DNA of 64,000 bases from Streptomyces sp. PCS3-D2 (GCF_000612545.2 NZ_CP097800.1:2036001-2100000); one strand, 5' to 3'; positions 43,899-58,904 are shown, counted from the first letter of the stretch. The notes: generated by a model from the sequence alone, not told the origin. Made by a program: numbers and translations.

Positions 43899-44678
43899 AT
43901 GCCCACACCGCCCGTGCCCACCGCCCCGTACGACCTCACCGGCCGCACCGCGCTGGTCACCGGAGCCGCCAGCGGCATCGGCCGCGCCACCGCCGTCCTG
44001 CTCGCCGCGGCCGGCGCCCATGTGCACTGCGCGGACCGTGACGCCCAGGGGCTGGGCGGGACCGCCGCCCTGATCACCGAGGCCGGCGGCCGGGCCACCG
44101 CCCACCCGCTCGACGTCACCGACCGGGCTTCGCTCCGGGCGGCCGTCAGTGCGGCGGGCCCGCTCGACATCGCCGCCGCGATCGCCGGGATCATGCACAC
44201 CAGCAGCGTCCTGGAGACGGCCGACGAGGACCTCGACCGAGTCCTGGAGGTCAACTTCAAGGGAGTCCTGCGCACCTGCCAGGAGGCCGCCCGTTCCATG
44301 ATCGCGGCGGGCCGCCCGGGATCGATCGTCACCATGGCCTCCGGTGCCGTGGACGCCGCCCAGCCCGGCCTGCTCTGCTACAGCGCCGCCAAGGCCGCGG
44401 TGGTCCAGCTCACCCGGACCCTCGCCACCGAGGCCGGCCCGCACGGCATACGGGTCAACGCCGTCGCCCCCGGCTGGATTCGCACCCCGATGACCGGCCG
44501 CCACGGCCCCGGGGTTCAGGAACAGACCGAGGCAGCCATGATCCGCATGTCCCCGCTGCGCCGGGTCGGCGAGCCGGAGGACATCGCCCGGGCGGTGCTC
44601 TACCTGGCCTCGGAGGCCTCGTCTTTCGTCACGGGCCAGATCCTGCGTCCGAACGGCGGAGTATCGATGCCGTGGTAG
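43899..44678 (+). CDS. Short-chain dehydrogenase/reductase
   Basis: The 259-residue protein is a classical SDR: cofactor motif TGAASGIGRAT, structural NNAG-equivalent reading AAIAGI (unusual), catalytic Ser in VTMASGAVD, and YSAAKAA with the catalytic Tyr-Lys pair. RVNAVAPGWIRTPM follows as usual. It would oxidise or reduce an alcohol/ketone with NAD(P)(H); substrate unknown. ATG 43899 is chosen from the leaderless promoter and the fold start; ATG 43878 is an alternative. The 3' end overlaps the next, opposite gene by 50 bases. Confidence 0.88.
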   Translation: MPTPPVPTAPYDLTGRTALVTGAASGIGRATAVLLAAAGAHVHCADRDAQGLGGTAALITEAGGRATAHPLDVTDRASLRAAVSAAGPLDIAAAIAGIMHTSSVLETADEDLDRVLEVNFKGVLRTCQEAARSMIAAGRPGSIVTMASGAVDAAQPGLLCYSAAKAAVVQLTRTLATEAGPHGIRVNAVAPGWIRTPMTGRHGPGVQEQTEAAMIRMSPLRRVGEPEDIARAVLYLASEASSFVTGQILRPNGGVSMPW

Positions 44679-44979
44679 CCGGGCCGGCCCCCGCGGCTGC
44701 GTCGCCACCATCCCGGCCGCCGCTGCGCCGGGCCCGGCGCAGCGGCGCCGGAACACAGTGCACCGGCAACAGGCCCAGCCCCCAGCCGCCGACCGCCACC
44801 GCGCCCTCCACAGCCCCCGACGCACCGGGTGCCAGGACCAGCCGCAGCACGGCCCACCACCACAGAGCCCCCGCCGTCAGCGCCAGGGCCGCCAGGACGG
44901 GGACGCGCGACACGGCGGGTATCCGACGCAGTGACGTCCGCACTGCCACCTCCAGGGGCCGGGACCCGGACGGCCCCAT
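44629..44979 (-). CDS. Small hypothetical membrane protein
   Basis: I do not recognise a family. The 116-residue product has a basic N-terminus, a hydrophobic stretch VPVLAALALTAGALWWWAVL, a second segment GAVEGAVAVGGWGLGLLPV, and an Arg/Gly/Ala-rich tail. ATG 44979 is the likeliest start since the preceding in-frame sequence to 45063 overlaps the clgR terminator. Codon bias is compatible with coding but both strands here have long open frames, so the call is tentative. It converges on the SDR gene. Confidence 0.55.
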   Translation of the reverse strand: MGPSGSRPLEVAVRTSLRRIPAVSRVPVLAALALTAGALWWWAVLRLVLAPGASGAVEGAVAVGGWGLGLLPVHCVPAPLRRARRSGGRDGGDAAAGAGPATTASILRRSDAGSGP

Positions 44980-45018
44980 GGTCTCGCACCCCCATTGCTC
45001 CCGCACCCAGAACGGCCG

Positions 45019-45057
45019 GGAGCCCCGGCCGGTGCTCCACGCACCGGCCGGGGCTCC
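45019..45057 (-). terminator. Terminator downstream of clgR
   Basis: A perfect 17-bp stem (45019-45035 with 45041-45057) has the loop TCCAC. It begins 29 bases after the clgR stop codon at 45086 in the direction of transcription. Confidence 0.8.
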
Positions 45058-45085
45058 GGCCAAGCTCGAACACGCACGTGCTCGC

Positions 45086-45463
45086 TCAGGCGGCTACTAC
45101 ATTCACCGCTTCCGCAGGCGCCTTGATGGTCACCCGCTCCGGACCCGCGACCGAAGCCATCGAGACCGAATTGAGCATCGGGCGGACCGGTACGGTGACC
45201 GGTTCGCTTGCCGCGGTCGACTGTGCCAGCTCGGCGAGCGACAGCTCGTCACTCACTTCGCGCATCAGCTCGGACATCCGTACGTCCAACGCGTCGCAGA
45301 TCGCGGAGAGCAGCTCGGAGGATGCCTCCTTCTGCCCCCGCTCCACCTCGGAGAGATAGCCGAGCGAAACTCGGGCCGACGAGGAGACTTCGCGCAGAGT
45401 ACGGCCCTGGCGCTGGCGCTGCCGACGCAGCACGTCACCCAGCAGGCGACGGAGCAGAATCAT
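45086..45463 (-). CDS. clgR: Clp gene regulator ClgR
   Basis: ClgR is an XRE-type activator of clp protease, lon and related genes in actinobacteria. The 125-residue protein begins [20 protein letters not shown] and has the helix-turn-helix [20 protein letters not shown]. It ends VNVVAA; C-terminal Ala-Ala is the feature that makes ClgR itself a ClpP substrate in S. lividans, giving feedback. ATG 45463 follows GGAGGGAG. Location after cinA in the rimO-pgsA-cinA-clgR series is the usual actinobacterial order. I found no clear ClgR-box in its own 109-base upstream gap. Confidence 0.92.
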   Translation of the reverse strand: MILLRRLLGDVLRRQRQRQGRTLREVSSSARVSLGYLSEVERGQKEASSELLSAICDALDVRMSELMREVSDELSLAELAQSTAASEPVTVPVRPMLNSVSMASVAGPERVTIKAPAEAVNVVAA

Positions 45464-45572
45464 CGGTGGCTCCCTCCTCTGACCGTGTAGCCGCATCCTT
45501 CACGCCCCACCGTACCGCCTCGCGCCGCGGCCGTGCGGGGAGCGATGTCGTGTTCACTCAGGGCTGCAAACA

Positions 45573-46139
45573 TCAAATCCCCCCGTTCTGTTCCGTATCC
45601 TGCCCCCGCGCATTCTCACGGAGTTCGTCCGAGAGAAGCTCGAGCACTGTCCGTGCACTCTCCCTACGGATTTCCGCCCGGGAGCCGTTCAACCTCAGAC
45701 GGACCGTTTTCCTGCTCCCCGGACCGTCCACGGCGACGAAAACCGTGCCCACCGGCTGCCCGTCCTGCGGCTCGGGGCCGGCCACCCCGGTCGTCGCGAT
45801 CCCCCAGGACGCGCCCATCACCCGGCGCACACCGGCCGCCATCTCGGCAGCCACCTGGGCGTTCACCGCACCCTCGGCCGCCAGCAGGGCCGCGTCCACG
45901 CCCAGGACCCGGTGCTTGATCTCCGTGGCGTACGCCGTGACCGAACCGCGGAAGGACCGGGAGGCGCCCGGGACGGCCGTGAACTCGGCCGCGACCACCC
46001 CACCGGTCAGGGATTCCGCGACGGCGACCGTCTGGTCACTCTCCGCGAGGAGCTGGAGCGCGTACGCAGCGGCCGTGCGCCCCCCGCTCGCTCCCGCGCG
46101 CCCCTGCGCCACGGGAGCATCCCCCGCCCCGTCGGTCAC
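45573..46139 (-). CDS. cinA: CinA-family nicotinamide-nucleotide amidohydrolase (PncC)
   Basis: The 188-residue protein is the stand-alone C-terminal CinA domain, with AESLTGGVVAAEFTAVPGAS near residue 40 and GIATTGVAGPEPQDGQPVGT. Such proteins deamidate nicotinamide mononucleotide in pyridine nucleotide recycling. The N-terminal molybdopterin-binding-like domain of longer CinA proteins is absent. GTG 46139 overlaps the pgsA stop by four bases, so the two are coupled. Confidence 0.9.
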   Translation of the reverse strand: MTDGAGDAPVAQGRAGASGGRTAAAYALQLLAESDQTVAVAESLTGGVVAAEFTAVPGASRSFRGSVTAYATEIKHRVLGVDAALLAAEGAVNAQVAAEMAAGVRRVMGASWGIATTGVAGPEPQDGQPVGTVFVAVDGPGSRKTVRLRLNGSRAEIRRESARTVLELLSDELRENARGQDTEQNGGI

Positions 46140-46792
46140 CGCGCGGCCCGCTCCGCAGCGAGACCCTGGCGACGGAGCACGATCGCCTGGCGGATGTAGT
46201 CCAATCCGGTGACGACGGTCAGCACGACCGCGATCGCCATCACCCAGAAGCGCATCGTCGCCAGCGCGCCGGTCAGTGCGAGGACGTACATGCCCACGGC
46301 AGTGCCCTGGGCCAGCGTCTTCAGCTTGCCGCCGCGGCTGGCCGGAATGACCCCGTACCGGATGACCCAGAAGCGCAGCAGCGTGATCCCGAGCTCCCGT
46401 CCGAGGATCACCCCGGTCACCCACCATGGGAGGTCGCCCAGCCAGGAGAGGCAGATCAGCGCCGACCCCATGATCGCCTTGTCGGCGATGGGGTCGGCGA
46501 TCTTGCCGAAGTCCGTGACCAGGTTGTACGTACGGGCCAGGTGCCCGTCGAAGATGTCCGTGATCATCGCGACGGCGAACGCCGCCCAGGCCCAGGCCCG
46601 CCACGCCGGGTCGTAGCCGCCGTCGGCGAGCAGCAGCAGGACGAATCCCGGCACCAGCACGAGCCGGATCATCGTCAGGATGTTGGCGATGTTCCACAGG
46701 CTGGCCTGATCGACCGCCGCGGCCCCCAGCTTCGCGCCGGGGACCGGCCGGCGGCCGGTCCCGCCCGCCGCAGATGCCGGGACACCGGTCAT
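46136..46792 (-). CDS. pgsA: CDP-diacylglycerol-glycerol-3-phosphate 3-phosphatidyltransferase
   Basis: PgsA makes phosphatidylglycerolphosphate in the membrane. The 218-residue protein has the CDP-alcohol phosphotransferase motif [19 protein letters not shown] followed by IADPIADK, with all the aspartates, and about five transmembrane helices. Other family members in actinobacteria use inositol phosphate, but the position between rimO and cinA is that of pgsA. Both ends overlap neighbours by four bases, so rimO-pgsA-cinA is one translationally coupled unit. Confidence 0.92.
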   Translation of the reverse strand: MTGVPASAAGGTGRRPVPGAKLGAAAVDQASLWNIANILTMIRLVLVPGFVLLLLADGGYDPAWRAWAWAAFAVAMITDIFDGHLARTYNLVTDFGKIADPIADKAIMGSALICLSWLGDLPWWVTGVILGRELGITLLRFWVIRYGVIPASRGGKLKTLAQGTAVGMYVLALTGALATMRFWVMAIAVVLTVVTGLDYIRQAIVLRRQGLAAERAAR

Positions 46793-48294
46793 CCGGCCGC
46801 CTCCTCGAAGTCCAGGTCCAGGGGCTCGGCCACGAGGTCCACTCCCAGGCTGCCGACCACCTTCGCCGTGACGATACGCCCGGGAACCAGGCCCGTGCCG
46901 TCCGTGAAGACGACCTGGCCGTCGGTTTCGGGGGCCTGATGCGCGGCGCGCCCGTAGGCGCCCTCGCCGTCCTCCGCCTCGTCGAACGGAACGACCGTCT
47001 CCACGAGCACTTCCAGGGTCTCGCCGATCCGCTCCTCCGCACGCTGGGCGGTGAGCTCCTCGGCGAGCCGCTGCATGTGCGCCAGGCGCTCGGCGATCGT
47101 GTCCTCGTCCAGCTTGTTCTCGTAGGTGACGGCCTCGGTGCCGTCCTCGTCGGAGTAGCCGAAGACGCCGATCGCATCGAGGCGGGCGTGGGTGAGGAAA
47201 CGCTCCAGCTCGGCGAAGTCGGCTTCCGTCTCGCCGGGGAAGCCGACGATGAAGTTGGATCGGACGCCGGCCTGCGGAGCCTTGGAGCGGATGGTGTCGA
47301 GCAGCTCCAGGAAGCGGTCGGTGTCACCGAAGCGGCGCATCGCGCGCAGCACGTCGGGGGCCGAGTGCTGGAAGGACAAGTCGAAGTACGGCGCGACCTT
47401 GGGCGTCGAGGTCAGCACGTCGATCAGGCCCGGGCGCATCTCGGCGGGCTGCAGGTAGCTGACCCGGACACGCTCGATCCCGTCGACGGCGGCGAGCTCG
47501 GGCAGCAGGGTCTCCAGCAGCCGGATGTCGCCGAGGTCCTTGCCGTACGAGGTGTTGTTCTCGGAGACCAGCATGATCTCCTTGACGCCCTGCTCGGCGA
47601 GCCAGCGGGTCTCGCCCAGCACGTCGCCGGGGCGGCGGGAGATGAAGGACCCGCGGAAGGACGGGATGGCACAGAAGGAGCAGCGCCGGTCACAGCCGGA
47701 GGCCAGCTTGACCGAGGCCACCGGGCTCTTGCCCAGGCGGCGGCGCAGCGGGGCGCGCGGGCCGGAGGCGGGAGCGACACCCTCGGGCAGGTCCGCGGGG
47801 GCCTCGGCGGGCTCCTCGGCGGGCGCCTGGGCGTGCCCGGGGAGGGCGACGTCGGCGGCCTGGCGCGCGGCGGGGCTGATCGGCAGCAGCTGGCGGCGGT
47901 CGCGCGGGGTGTGGGCTTCGACACTGCCCCCGCTGAGGATGACCTGGAGGCGGTTGGAGATGTCGGCGTAGTCGTCGAAGCCGAGGACCCCGTCGGCCTC
48001 GGGAAGGGCCTCGGCGAGCTCCTTGCCGTAGCGCTCGGCCATGCAGCCGACCGCGACGACGGCCTGGGTCTTGCCGTGATCCTTGAGATCGTTGGCTTCC
48101 AGCAGGGCGTCTACGGAGTCCTTCTTGGCGGCTTCGACGAAGCCACAGGTGTTGACGACGGCTACGTCCGCTTCGGCGGCGTCCTCGACGAGCTCCCAGC
48201 CATCCGCCGCCAAGCGGCCTGCGAGCTCCTCCGAGTCCACCTCGTTACGGGCGCAGCCAAGAGTGACAAGGGCGACGGTACGGCGTTCGGGCAT
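46789..48294 (-). CDS. rimO: Ribosomal protein S12 methylthiotransferase RimO
   Basis: RimO adds a methylthio group to an aspartate of ribosomal protein S12. The 501-residue radical-SAM protein has the N-terminal cluster cysteines ([23 protein letters not shown]), the CxxxCxxC motif in [14 protein letters not shown], and a C-terminal TRAM domain. An insert of about 60 Ala/Pro/Glu-rich residues between the N-terminal and radical-SAM domains is larger than in E. coli but usual in Streptomyces. ATG 48294 begins [13 protein letters not shown]; homology starts there. It is the paralogue of MiaB found at 10523. Confidence 0.95.
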   Translation of the reverse strand: MPERRTVALVTLGCARNEVDSEELAGRLAADGWELVEDAAEADVAVVNTCGFVEAAKKDSVDALLEANDLKDHGKTQAVVAVGCMAERYGKELAEALPEADGVLGFDDYADISNRLQVILSGGSVEAHTPRDRRQLLPISPAARQAADVALPGHAQAPAEEPAEAPADLPEGVAPASGPRAPLRRRLGKSPVASVKLASGCDRRCSFCAIPSFRGSFISRRPGDVLGETRWLAEQGVKEIMLVSENNTSYGKDLGDIRLLETLLPELAAVDGIERVRVSYLQPAEMRPGLIDVLTSTPKVAPYFDLSFQHSAPDVLRAMRRFGDTDRFLELLDTIRSKAPQAGVRSNFIVGFPGETEADFAELERFLTHARLDAIGVFGYSDEDGTEAVTYENKLDEDTIAERLAHMQRLAEELTAQRAEERIGETLEVLVETVVPFDEAEDGEGAYGRAAHQAPETDGQVVFTDGTGLVPGRIVTAKVVGSLGVDLVAEPLDLDFEEAAG

Positions 48295-48350
48295 GGACTC
48301 AAGACTACTTCGTCCCGGCGCCGGCCCCCGCCGCGCGTCCCCGCACATCA

Positions 48351-48385
48351 AGATCCCCGGGGTGCGCGGAGCGCCCCGGGGATCT
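48351..48385 (-). terminator. Hairpin between the RodZ-like gene and rimO
   Basis: AGATCCCCGGGG (48351-48362) pairs with CCCCGGGGATCT (48374-48385), and GCGC sequences inside extend the stem. It separates the upstream RodZ-like gene from rimO on the same strand, suggesting independent transcription of rimO-pgsA-cinA. Confidence 0.7.
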
Positions 48386-48420
48386 CGGTCCTCGCCCGCC
48401 GCCCTGGGGCGGCGCCTCGG

Positions 48421-49317
48421 TCAGCCCGCCTGCGGCTGGCCCTGGGAGGGGTCTTCCTTGGTGTAGGTGAGGCGTTCCACCTGGCCTCGCTGGAAGTCGT
48501 CCTTGATCTCCTTGCCGTTCACGAAGAGCTTCACGGCCCCGGCGTCGCCGAGCACGAGGTCGACGGACTCCTTGTCCGTGAAGGTCTTCGACTCGCCCCG
48601 GACGAGGGTGCCGTCGAAGAGGAGCCGGCCCGTGGAGTCCTTCGCGGAAATCCAGCTCTCGCCCGTGTCGGCTGTCAGGACGACCGTGACGAGGTCCTTG
48701 GGCGCGGCGGCGATGGCACTGTCGGAGGGGTCCGGCTGGGCGGCCGACGGAGCCTGGGAGGGCAGCGCGGCCGGCTTGCCGCCGGTCTGCTTGGGTGCGG
48801 GCTTGGGGGAGGCGGATCCTTCCGCCACCGGGCGCTTTTCCTTCTCGTCTCCGCCGCTGAAGGCGGTGAAGCCCACGAAGCCGATCACGGCGACGATGGC
48901 CGCGACCATGGCCGCGGTCCAATTGGGCCGCTGGCGCTCGGGGCGGATCCGCTCCGCCTCGAACATCGGCGCGGCGGGCGTGGGTGCCGGCCGGCCGCCG
49001 TGGGCCGCGTCGTAGCTGTCGACCAGCGGTGCCGGGTCGAGGTGGACGGCGCGGGCGAGCGTACGGATGTGGCCGCGGGCGTAGACGTCGCCGCCGCACC
49101 GCGTGAAGTCGTCCTCTTCGATCGCGTGCACGATCGGGATGCGCACGCGGGTGAGGGAACTGACGTCGTCGACTGTGAGCCCGGCGGCGATCCGGGCCTT
49201 CTTGAGGGCCGACCCGATGGACGGCTCTTCGACGGAACGTTCGATGAGACGGTCCTCGGACCGGTCGTCGGTCGAAGGCCGCTCTTCTTCGGGGGAGTTG
49301 GAGTTGCCGATGGACAC
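48421..49317 (-). CDS. RodZ-like membrane protein with helix-turn-helix
   Basis: The protein (298 aa) has an acidic N-terminus, a RodZ-type helix-turn-helix (SIGSALKKARIAAGLTVDDV, about residues 33-95), a single membrane helix TAAMVAAIVAVIGFVGFTAF, a Ser/Pro/Lys linker, and an extracytoplasmic DUF4115-type beta domain. RodZ proteins link the cell-shape machinery (MreB) to the membrane. GTG 49317 was taken as start because AAAGG precedes it; GTG 49342-49344 has no ribosome site. The gap to ftsK (49318-49535) holds only a six-base-pair hairpin at 49408-49423. Confidence 0.85.
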   Translation of the reverse strand: MSIGNSNSPEEERPSTDDRSEDRLIERSVEEPSIGSALKKARIAAGLTVDDVSSLTRVRIPIVHAIEEDDFTRCGGDVYARGHIRTLARAVHLDPAPLVDSYDAAHGGRPAPTPAAPMFEAERIRPERQRPNWTAAMVAAIVAVIGFVGFTAFSGGDEKEKRPVAEGSASPKPAPKQTGGKPAALPSQAPSAAQPDPSDSAIAAAPKDLVTVVLTADTGESWISAKDSTGRLLFDGTLVRGESKTFTDKESVDLVLGDAGAVKLFVNGKEIKDDFQRGQVERLTYTKEDPSQGQPQAG

Positions 49318-49535
49318 AAGGGCGCCTTTCGAGCGTGTAGCCACCTGCTGGATGTCCAGTCTAGGGGGGTGACGAAAGGGTGGAGCAACCGGAGGGTGCC
49401 CTTCCTACGCCATACGAATGGCGACGGGAGGTCCCCTTCGGCGTGGCGGCCCGACACCGTACGCGAGTCGTGCGCGCAGCCGCCCCTCCGTTCAACTTGA
49501 CGCGGGCCCACGGGAAACGGTTGCCCGCGATTTCA

Positions 49536-52316
49536 CTACGAATCCGTCTCGCCCCGGATGACCGCGAGCACGCCGTCCAGATCGTCGGCCTTCAGCAGGA
49601 CGTCACGCGCCTTCGAACCCTCGCTCGGCCCGACGATGCCCCGCGACTCCATGAGGTCCATGAGCCGACCGGCCTTCGCGAAGCCCACCCGCAGCTTGCG
49701 CTGGAGCATCGAGGTGGAGCCGAACTGCGTGGTGACGACGAGCTCCGCCGCCTGGCACAACAGGTCCAGGTCGTCGCCGATCTCCTCGTCGATCTCCTTC
49801 TTCTGCTTCTGCCCCACGGTGACGTCGTCCCGGAAGACCGGTGCCATCTGGTCCTTGCAGTGCGTGACGATCCCGGCGATCTCCTCCTCGGTGACGAAGG
49901 CGCCCTGGAGGCGGACGGGCTTGTTCGCCCCCATCGGCAGGAACAACCCGTCCCCCTTGCCGATGAGCTTCTCGGCACCGGGCTGGTCGAGGATGACCCG
50001 GCTGTCGGCCAGCGAGGAGGTCGCGAAGGCGAGGCGCGAGGGCACATTCGCCTTGATCAGTCCCGTGACCACGTCGACCGAGGGCCGCTGGGTGGCCAGC
50101 ACCAGGTGGATGCCGGCGGCGCGGGCCAGCTGGGTGATGCGGACGATCGAGTCCTCGACGTCGCGCGGGGCCACCATCATCAGGTCGGCCAGCTCGTCGA
50201 CGATCACCAGCAGGTACGGGTAGGGGCTGAGCTCGCGCTCGCTGCCTGGCGGGAGCTTGATCTTCCCGTCCCGGATGGCCTGGTTGAAGTCGTCGATGTG
50301 CCGGTAGCCGAAGGCGGCCAGGTCGTCGTAGCGCAGGTCCATCTCGCGCACGACCCACTGAAGTGCCTCGGCAGCCCGCTTGGGGTTGGTGATGATCGGC
50401 GTGATCAGGTGCGGGATGCCCTCGTACGCCGTCAGCTCGACCCGCTTGGGGTCGACGAGGACCATCCGGACGTCCTCCGGGGTGGCCCGGACCATGATCG
50501 AGGTGATCAAGCAGTTGATGCAGGAGGACTTGCCGGAGCCCGTCGCACCGGCGACCAGTACGTGGGGCATCTTGGCGAGGTTGGCCATGACGTAGCCACC
50601 CTCGACGTCCTTGCCGAGCGCGACCAGCATCGGATGGTCGTCCTCGGCCGCGTCCGCGAGGCGCAGTACGTCGCCCAGGTTGACCATCTCGCGGTCGGTG
50701 TTGGGAATCTCGATGCCGACCGCGGACTTGCCCGGGATCGGACTGATGATGCGCACGTCGGGGCTGGCCACGGCGTAGGCGATGTTCTTGGTCAGCGCGG
50801 TGATCCGCTCGACCTTGACGGCCGCGCCGAGGGTGACCTCGTAGCGGGTGACCGTCGGGCCCCGGGTGAAGCCGGTGACGTCGGCGTCCACCTTGAACTC
50901 GGTGAAGACGTTGCGCAGGGAGGCCACCACGGCGTCGTTGGCGGCGCTTCGGGTCTTGCCCGGACCGCCCTTCTCCAGCAGCTCCAGCGAGGGCAGGGAG
51001 TAGGTGATGTCCCCGCGCAGCTGGAGCTGCTCGGCGCGGGGCGGCAGCGGCTGGGCCTCCGGCGGGGCCTTGGTCAGGTCGGGCACCGCCAGCGTTCCGG
51101 AGGCCGCGGCGGTGGTGGCGTGCGGCTGCTCGGCACTCTCGGGCGCGGCCTCCGGTACGGCGGTCCCGGCGGAGAGCCCGCCGCGGGCGGTCGGCACCGG
51201 GGCGGTGACCGCCACGCCCTCCCGCTCGGCGGTGATCCCGTGCGTGAGGTCGGCGACGAGCGGGGAGGGCGGCATGCCGCCGTAGACCGCTCCGTCCAGT
51301 GCCGCGGCGGCGGCCGCGGCCACGTCGACGGCGTCCATCTCCCGGTCGATCGCCGGACGGGCGGCGGCCTTGCGCGGCCGGCGCCGCCGGGCCAGCGCCT
51401 CCTCCTCGGCGGCGTCCGCGGGGTCGCCGGAACCCTCGGGCGCCCCCGAGCGGGCCCGCCACTGCTCGGGGTCGTGCCGGGCGGCGGGCCCGCCCGCGGC
51501 CTCCCCGTAGCCCTCGTCGTACTCGTTCGGCGCGACGATCCCGAGCCGGATGCCGAGCCGGCGCAGCCGCTGCGGGATCGCGTTGACCGGGGTCGCGGTG
51601 ACCACGAGCAGCCCGAAGACCGTCAGCAGCACCAGCATGGGCACGGCCAGCGGGGCACCCATGGTGAAGATCAGTGGCTTGGAGGCGGCCCAGCCGATGA
51701 GCCCGCCGGCGTTCTGCATGGCGGTGGTGCCCTCGTCGCGGCCGGGTGCCCCGCAGGCGATGTGGACCAGGCCCAGGACACCGACCACGAGGGCGGACAG
51801 CCCGATGCCGATCCGGCCGTTGGCGTCGGCCTGGTCGGGGTGGCGGATGAAACGTACCGCCATGACGCCGAGCAGCATCGGCACGAGCAGGTCCAGCCGC
51901 CCGAAGAGCCCGGTGATCAGCATGGTCACCAGGTCTCCGACGGGACCGCTCAGGTTCGACCAGGTACCGGCGGCGACGATCAGGGCGAGCGCGAGGAGGA
52001 GCAGCGCCACCCCGTCCTTGCGGTGGGCGGGGTCGAGGTTCCTGGCTCCCTGGCCGAGCCCGCGGAAGACCGCGCCGACCGCGTGGGCGCACCCCAGCCA
52101 CAGGGCCCGCACCAGTCGCAGCACGCCGCTCGTCGGAGACGGCACGGGCTTGGCCGCGGCCTTCTTCGCCGGGGCGCGCCGTGCGGCCGCGGCCTTCTTC
52201 GCCGGGGGCTTGCGTGCCGGGGCGGCCTTCTTCGCGGGCGCCGTCGTACGGCCGGTGCGGCCCTTCGCGGTGCCCGCGGTGCTCGGGGAACCCTTGCCGG
52301 ACGTACGTGAGGCCAT
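49536..52316 (-). CDS. ftsK: DNA translocase FtsK/SpoIIIE
   Basis: FtsK pumps DNA through closing septa; in Streptomyces it acts mainly at sporulation septation. The 926-residue protein has a Lys/Ala/Pro-rich N-terminus with KKAA repeats, four transmembrane helices (about residues 85-250), a Glu/Ala/Pro linker, and the RecA-like motor with VLVAGATGSGKSSCIN (Walker A) and LLVIVDELADLMM (Walker B). The C-terminal gamma winged helix is present (TSMLQRKLRVGFAKAGRLMD), so it should read KOPS-like polarity sequences. ATG 52316 is the natural start. It follows osaB on the same strand after a 114-base gap. Confidence 0.96.
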   Translation of the reverse strand: MASRTSGKGSPSTAGTAKGRTGRTTAPAKKAAPARKPPAKKAAAARRAPAKKAAAKPVPSPTSGVLRLVRALWLGCAHAVGAVFRGLGQGARNLDPAHRKDGVALLLLALALIVAAGTWSNLSGPVGDLVTMLITGLFGRLDLLVPMLLGVMAVRFIRHPDQADANGRIGIGLSALVVGVLGLVHIACGAPGRDEGTTAMQNAGGLIGWAASKPLIFTMGAPLAVPMLVLLTVFGLLVVTATPVNAIPQRLRRLGIRLGIVAPNEYDEGYGEAAGGPAARHDPEQWRARSGAPEGSGDPADAAEEEALARRRRPRKAAARPAIDREMDAVDVAAAAAAALDGAVYGGMPPSPLVADLTHGITAEREGVAVTAPVPTARGGLSAGTAVPEAAPESAEQPHATTAAASGTLAVPDLTKAPPEAQPLPPRAEQLQLRGDITYSLPSLELLEKGGPGKTRSAANDAVVASLRNVFTEFKVDADVTGFTRGPTVTRYEVTLGAAVKVERITALTKNIAYAVASPDVRIISPIPGKSAVGIEIPNTDREMVNLGDVLRLADAAEDDHPMLVALGKDVEGGYVMANLAKMPHVLVAGATGSGKSSCINCLITSIMVRATPEDVRMVLVDPKRVELTAYEGIPHLITPIITNPKRAAEALQWVVREMDLRYDDLAAFGYRHIDDFNQAIRDGKIKLPPGSERELSPYPYLLVIVDELADLMMVAPRDVEDSIVRITQLARAAGIHLVLATQRPSVDVVTGLIKANVPSRLAFATSSLADSRVILDQPGAEKLIGKGDGLFLPMGANKPVRLQGAFVTEEEIAGIVTHCKDQMAPVFRDDVTVGQKQKKEIDEEIGDDLDLLCQAAELVVTTQFGSTSMLQRKLRVGFAKAGRLMDLMESRGIVGPSEGSKARDVLLKADDLDGVLAVIRGETDS

Positions 52317-52430
52317 GGGCCGAGGTTACCGGTGCGCGCGCCGGTGGACACGCGTGCCCACCCCTTCACCCGATCGTGTCGTCGTCCGGGTGGGCACTTT
52401 GACGGCCCGCCAGGCCGGACGCGAGCACGG

Positions 52431-53114
52431 TCAGTTCTGCGAGGGCAGCGCCGGAGCCCCTCCGGCGCTGCCGGGCTCCAGCGCGTCGAGTGCCCGGCGC
52501 AGTCCGGTGAGTTTGCGTTCCAGATGGGCCGCGGTCGCCACGACCCCGGCATCGGCCGCATCCTCGCCGAGTTGCTTGCTCAGCGCTTCGGCCTGCTCCT
52601 CGACCGCCGCGAGCCGTGCGGAGAGCTCGGCCAGCAGGCCCGCCGCCTCCTTGCCTGCGTCCACGCCGTTGGAGCCGCTGCCTTCCAGCTGGAGCCTCAG
52701 CAGGGCCGCCTGCTCCCGCAGTTGGCAGTTCTTCGTGTAGAGCTCCACGAACACGGAGACCTTCGCCCGCAGCACCCACGGGTCGAACGGCTTGGAGATG
52801 TAGTCGACCGCGCCCGCCGCGTAACCGCGGAAGGTGTGGTGCGGACCGTGGTTGATCGCGGTGAGGAAGATGATCGGGATGTCCCGGGTCCGCTCCCGCC
52901 GCTTGATGTGCGCGGCCGTCTCGAAGCCGTCCATACCGGGCATCTGGACATCCAGCAGGATGACCGCGAAATCGTCCGTGAGCAGCGCTTTGAGCGCCTC
53001 CTCCCCCGACGACGCCCGGACCAGTGTCTGATCGAGCGCGGAGAGGATGGCCTCCAGCGCCAGCAGATTCTCCGGCCGGTCGTCGACCAGGAGGATCTTG
53101 GCCTTCTGCACCAT
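52431..53114 (-). CDS. osaB: Response regulator OsaB
   Basis: The 227-residue protein has an N-terminal receiver with DD at 11-12, phospho-acceptor Asp55 in ILLDVQMPGMDG and the lysine in ISKPFDPW. The C-terminal half is a long coiled coil with no DNA-binding domain. This matches OsaB of S. coelicolor, which is needed for osmoadaptation and for aerial growth under salt. ATG 53114 has GAGGAGGA eight bases upstream, so the longer frame to 53282 was rejected. It is encoded upstream of ftsK and downstream of the hybrid kinase OsaA on the same strand. Confidence 0.9.
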   Translation of the reverse strand: MVQKAKILLVDDRPENLLALEAILSALDQTLVRASSGEEALKALLTDDFAVILLDVQMPGMDGFETAAHIKRRERTRDIPIIFLTAINHGPHHTFRGYAAGAVDYISKPFDPWVLRAKVSVFVELYTKNCQLREQAALLRLQLEGSGSNGVDAGKEAAGLLAELSARLAAVEEQAEALSKQLGEDAADAGVVATAAHLERKLTGLRRALDALEPGSAGGAPALPSQN

Positions 53115-53295
53115 GCCCTGTCCTCCTCGCCCCGGCATGGGGCCTCCCCGGCTCCTGGCACCGGCCTGTGCGCCGGGCCCCGCCCCAGAGGACGACACCC
53201 GTGCGCCGTCCGTCCTTGTGCCGGTCATCGTAGCCCCAGTCCCGAGATCGCCACACCCTGTCACCGAGATGTCACTGTGCACGAAGCGGAAACGC

Positions 53296-53371
53296 TGTGG
53301 GAGAGCAGAAGGTTCCCCGTTCGCCGCTCTCCCACACCACCGCGGCGGCAGCAGGTCGGTCGCCGCCGCGG
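53296..53371 (-). terminator. Tandem hairpins between osaA and osaB
   Basis: Two inverted repeats lie between the osaA stop (53388) and osaB: TGTGGGAGAGC at 53296-53306 pairs with 53326-53336, and CCGCGGCGGC at 53340-53349 pairs with 53362-53371. They suggest that osaA transcription is terminated or reduced before osaB. Confidence 0.6.
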
Positions 53372-53387
53372 TTCCGCTTCCCTCCGG

Positions 53388-58904
<5,517 letters not shown>

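Noticed and set aside
45464-45572. ClgR autoregulatory box in the clgR leader
   Set aside because: Only a loose GTTCAC-N8-GCAAAC symmetry was seen, which does not match the known CGC-N5-GCG core.
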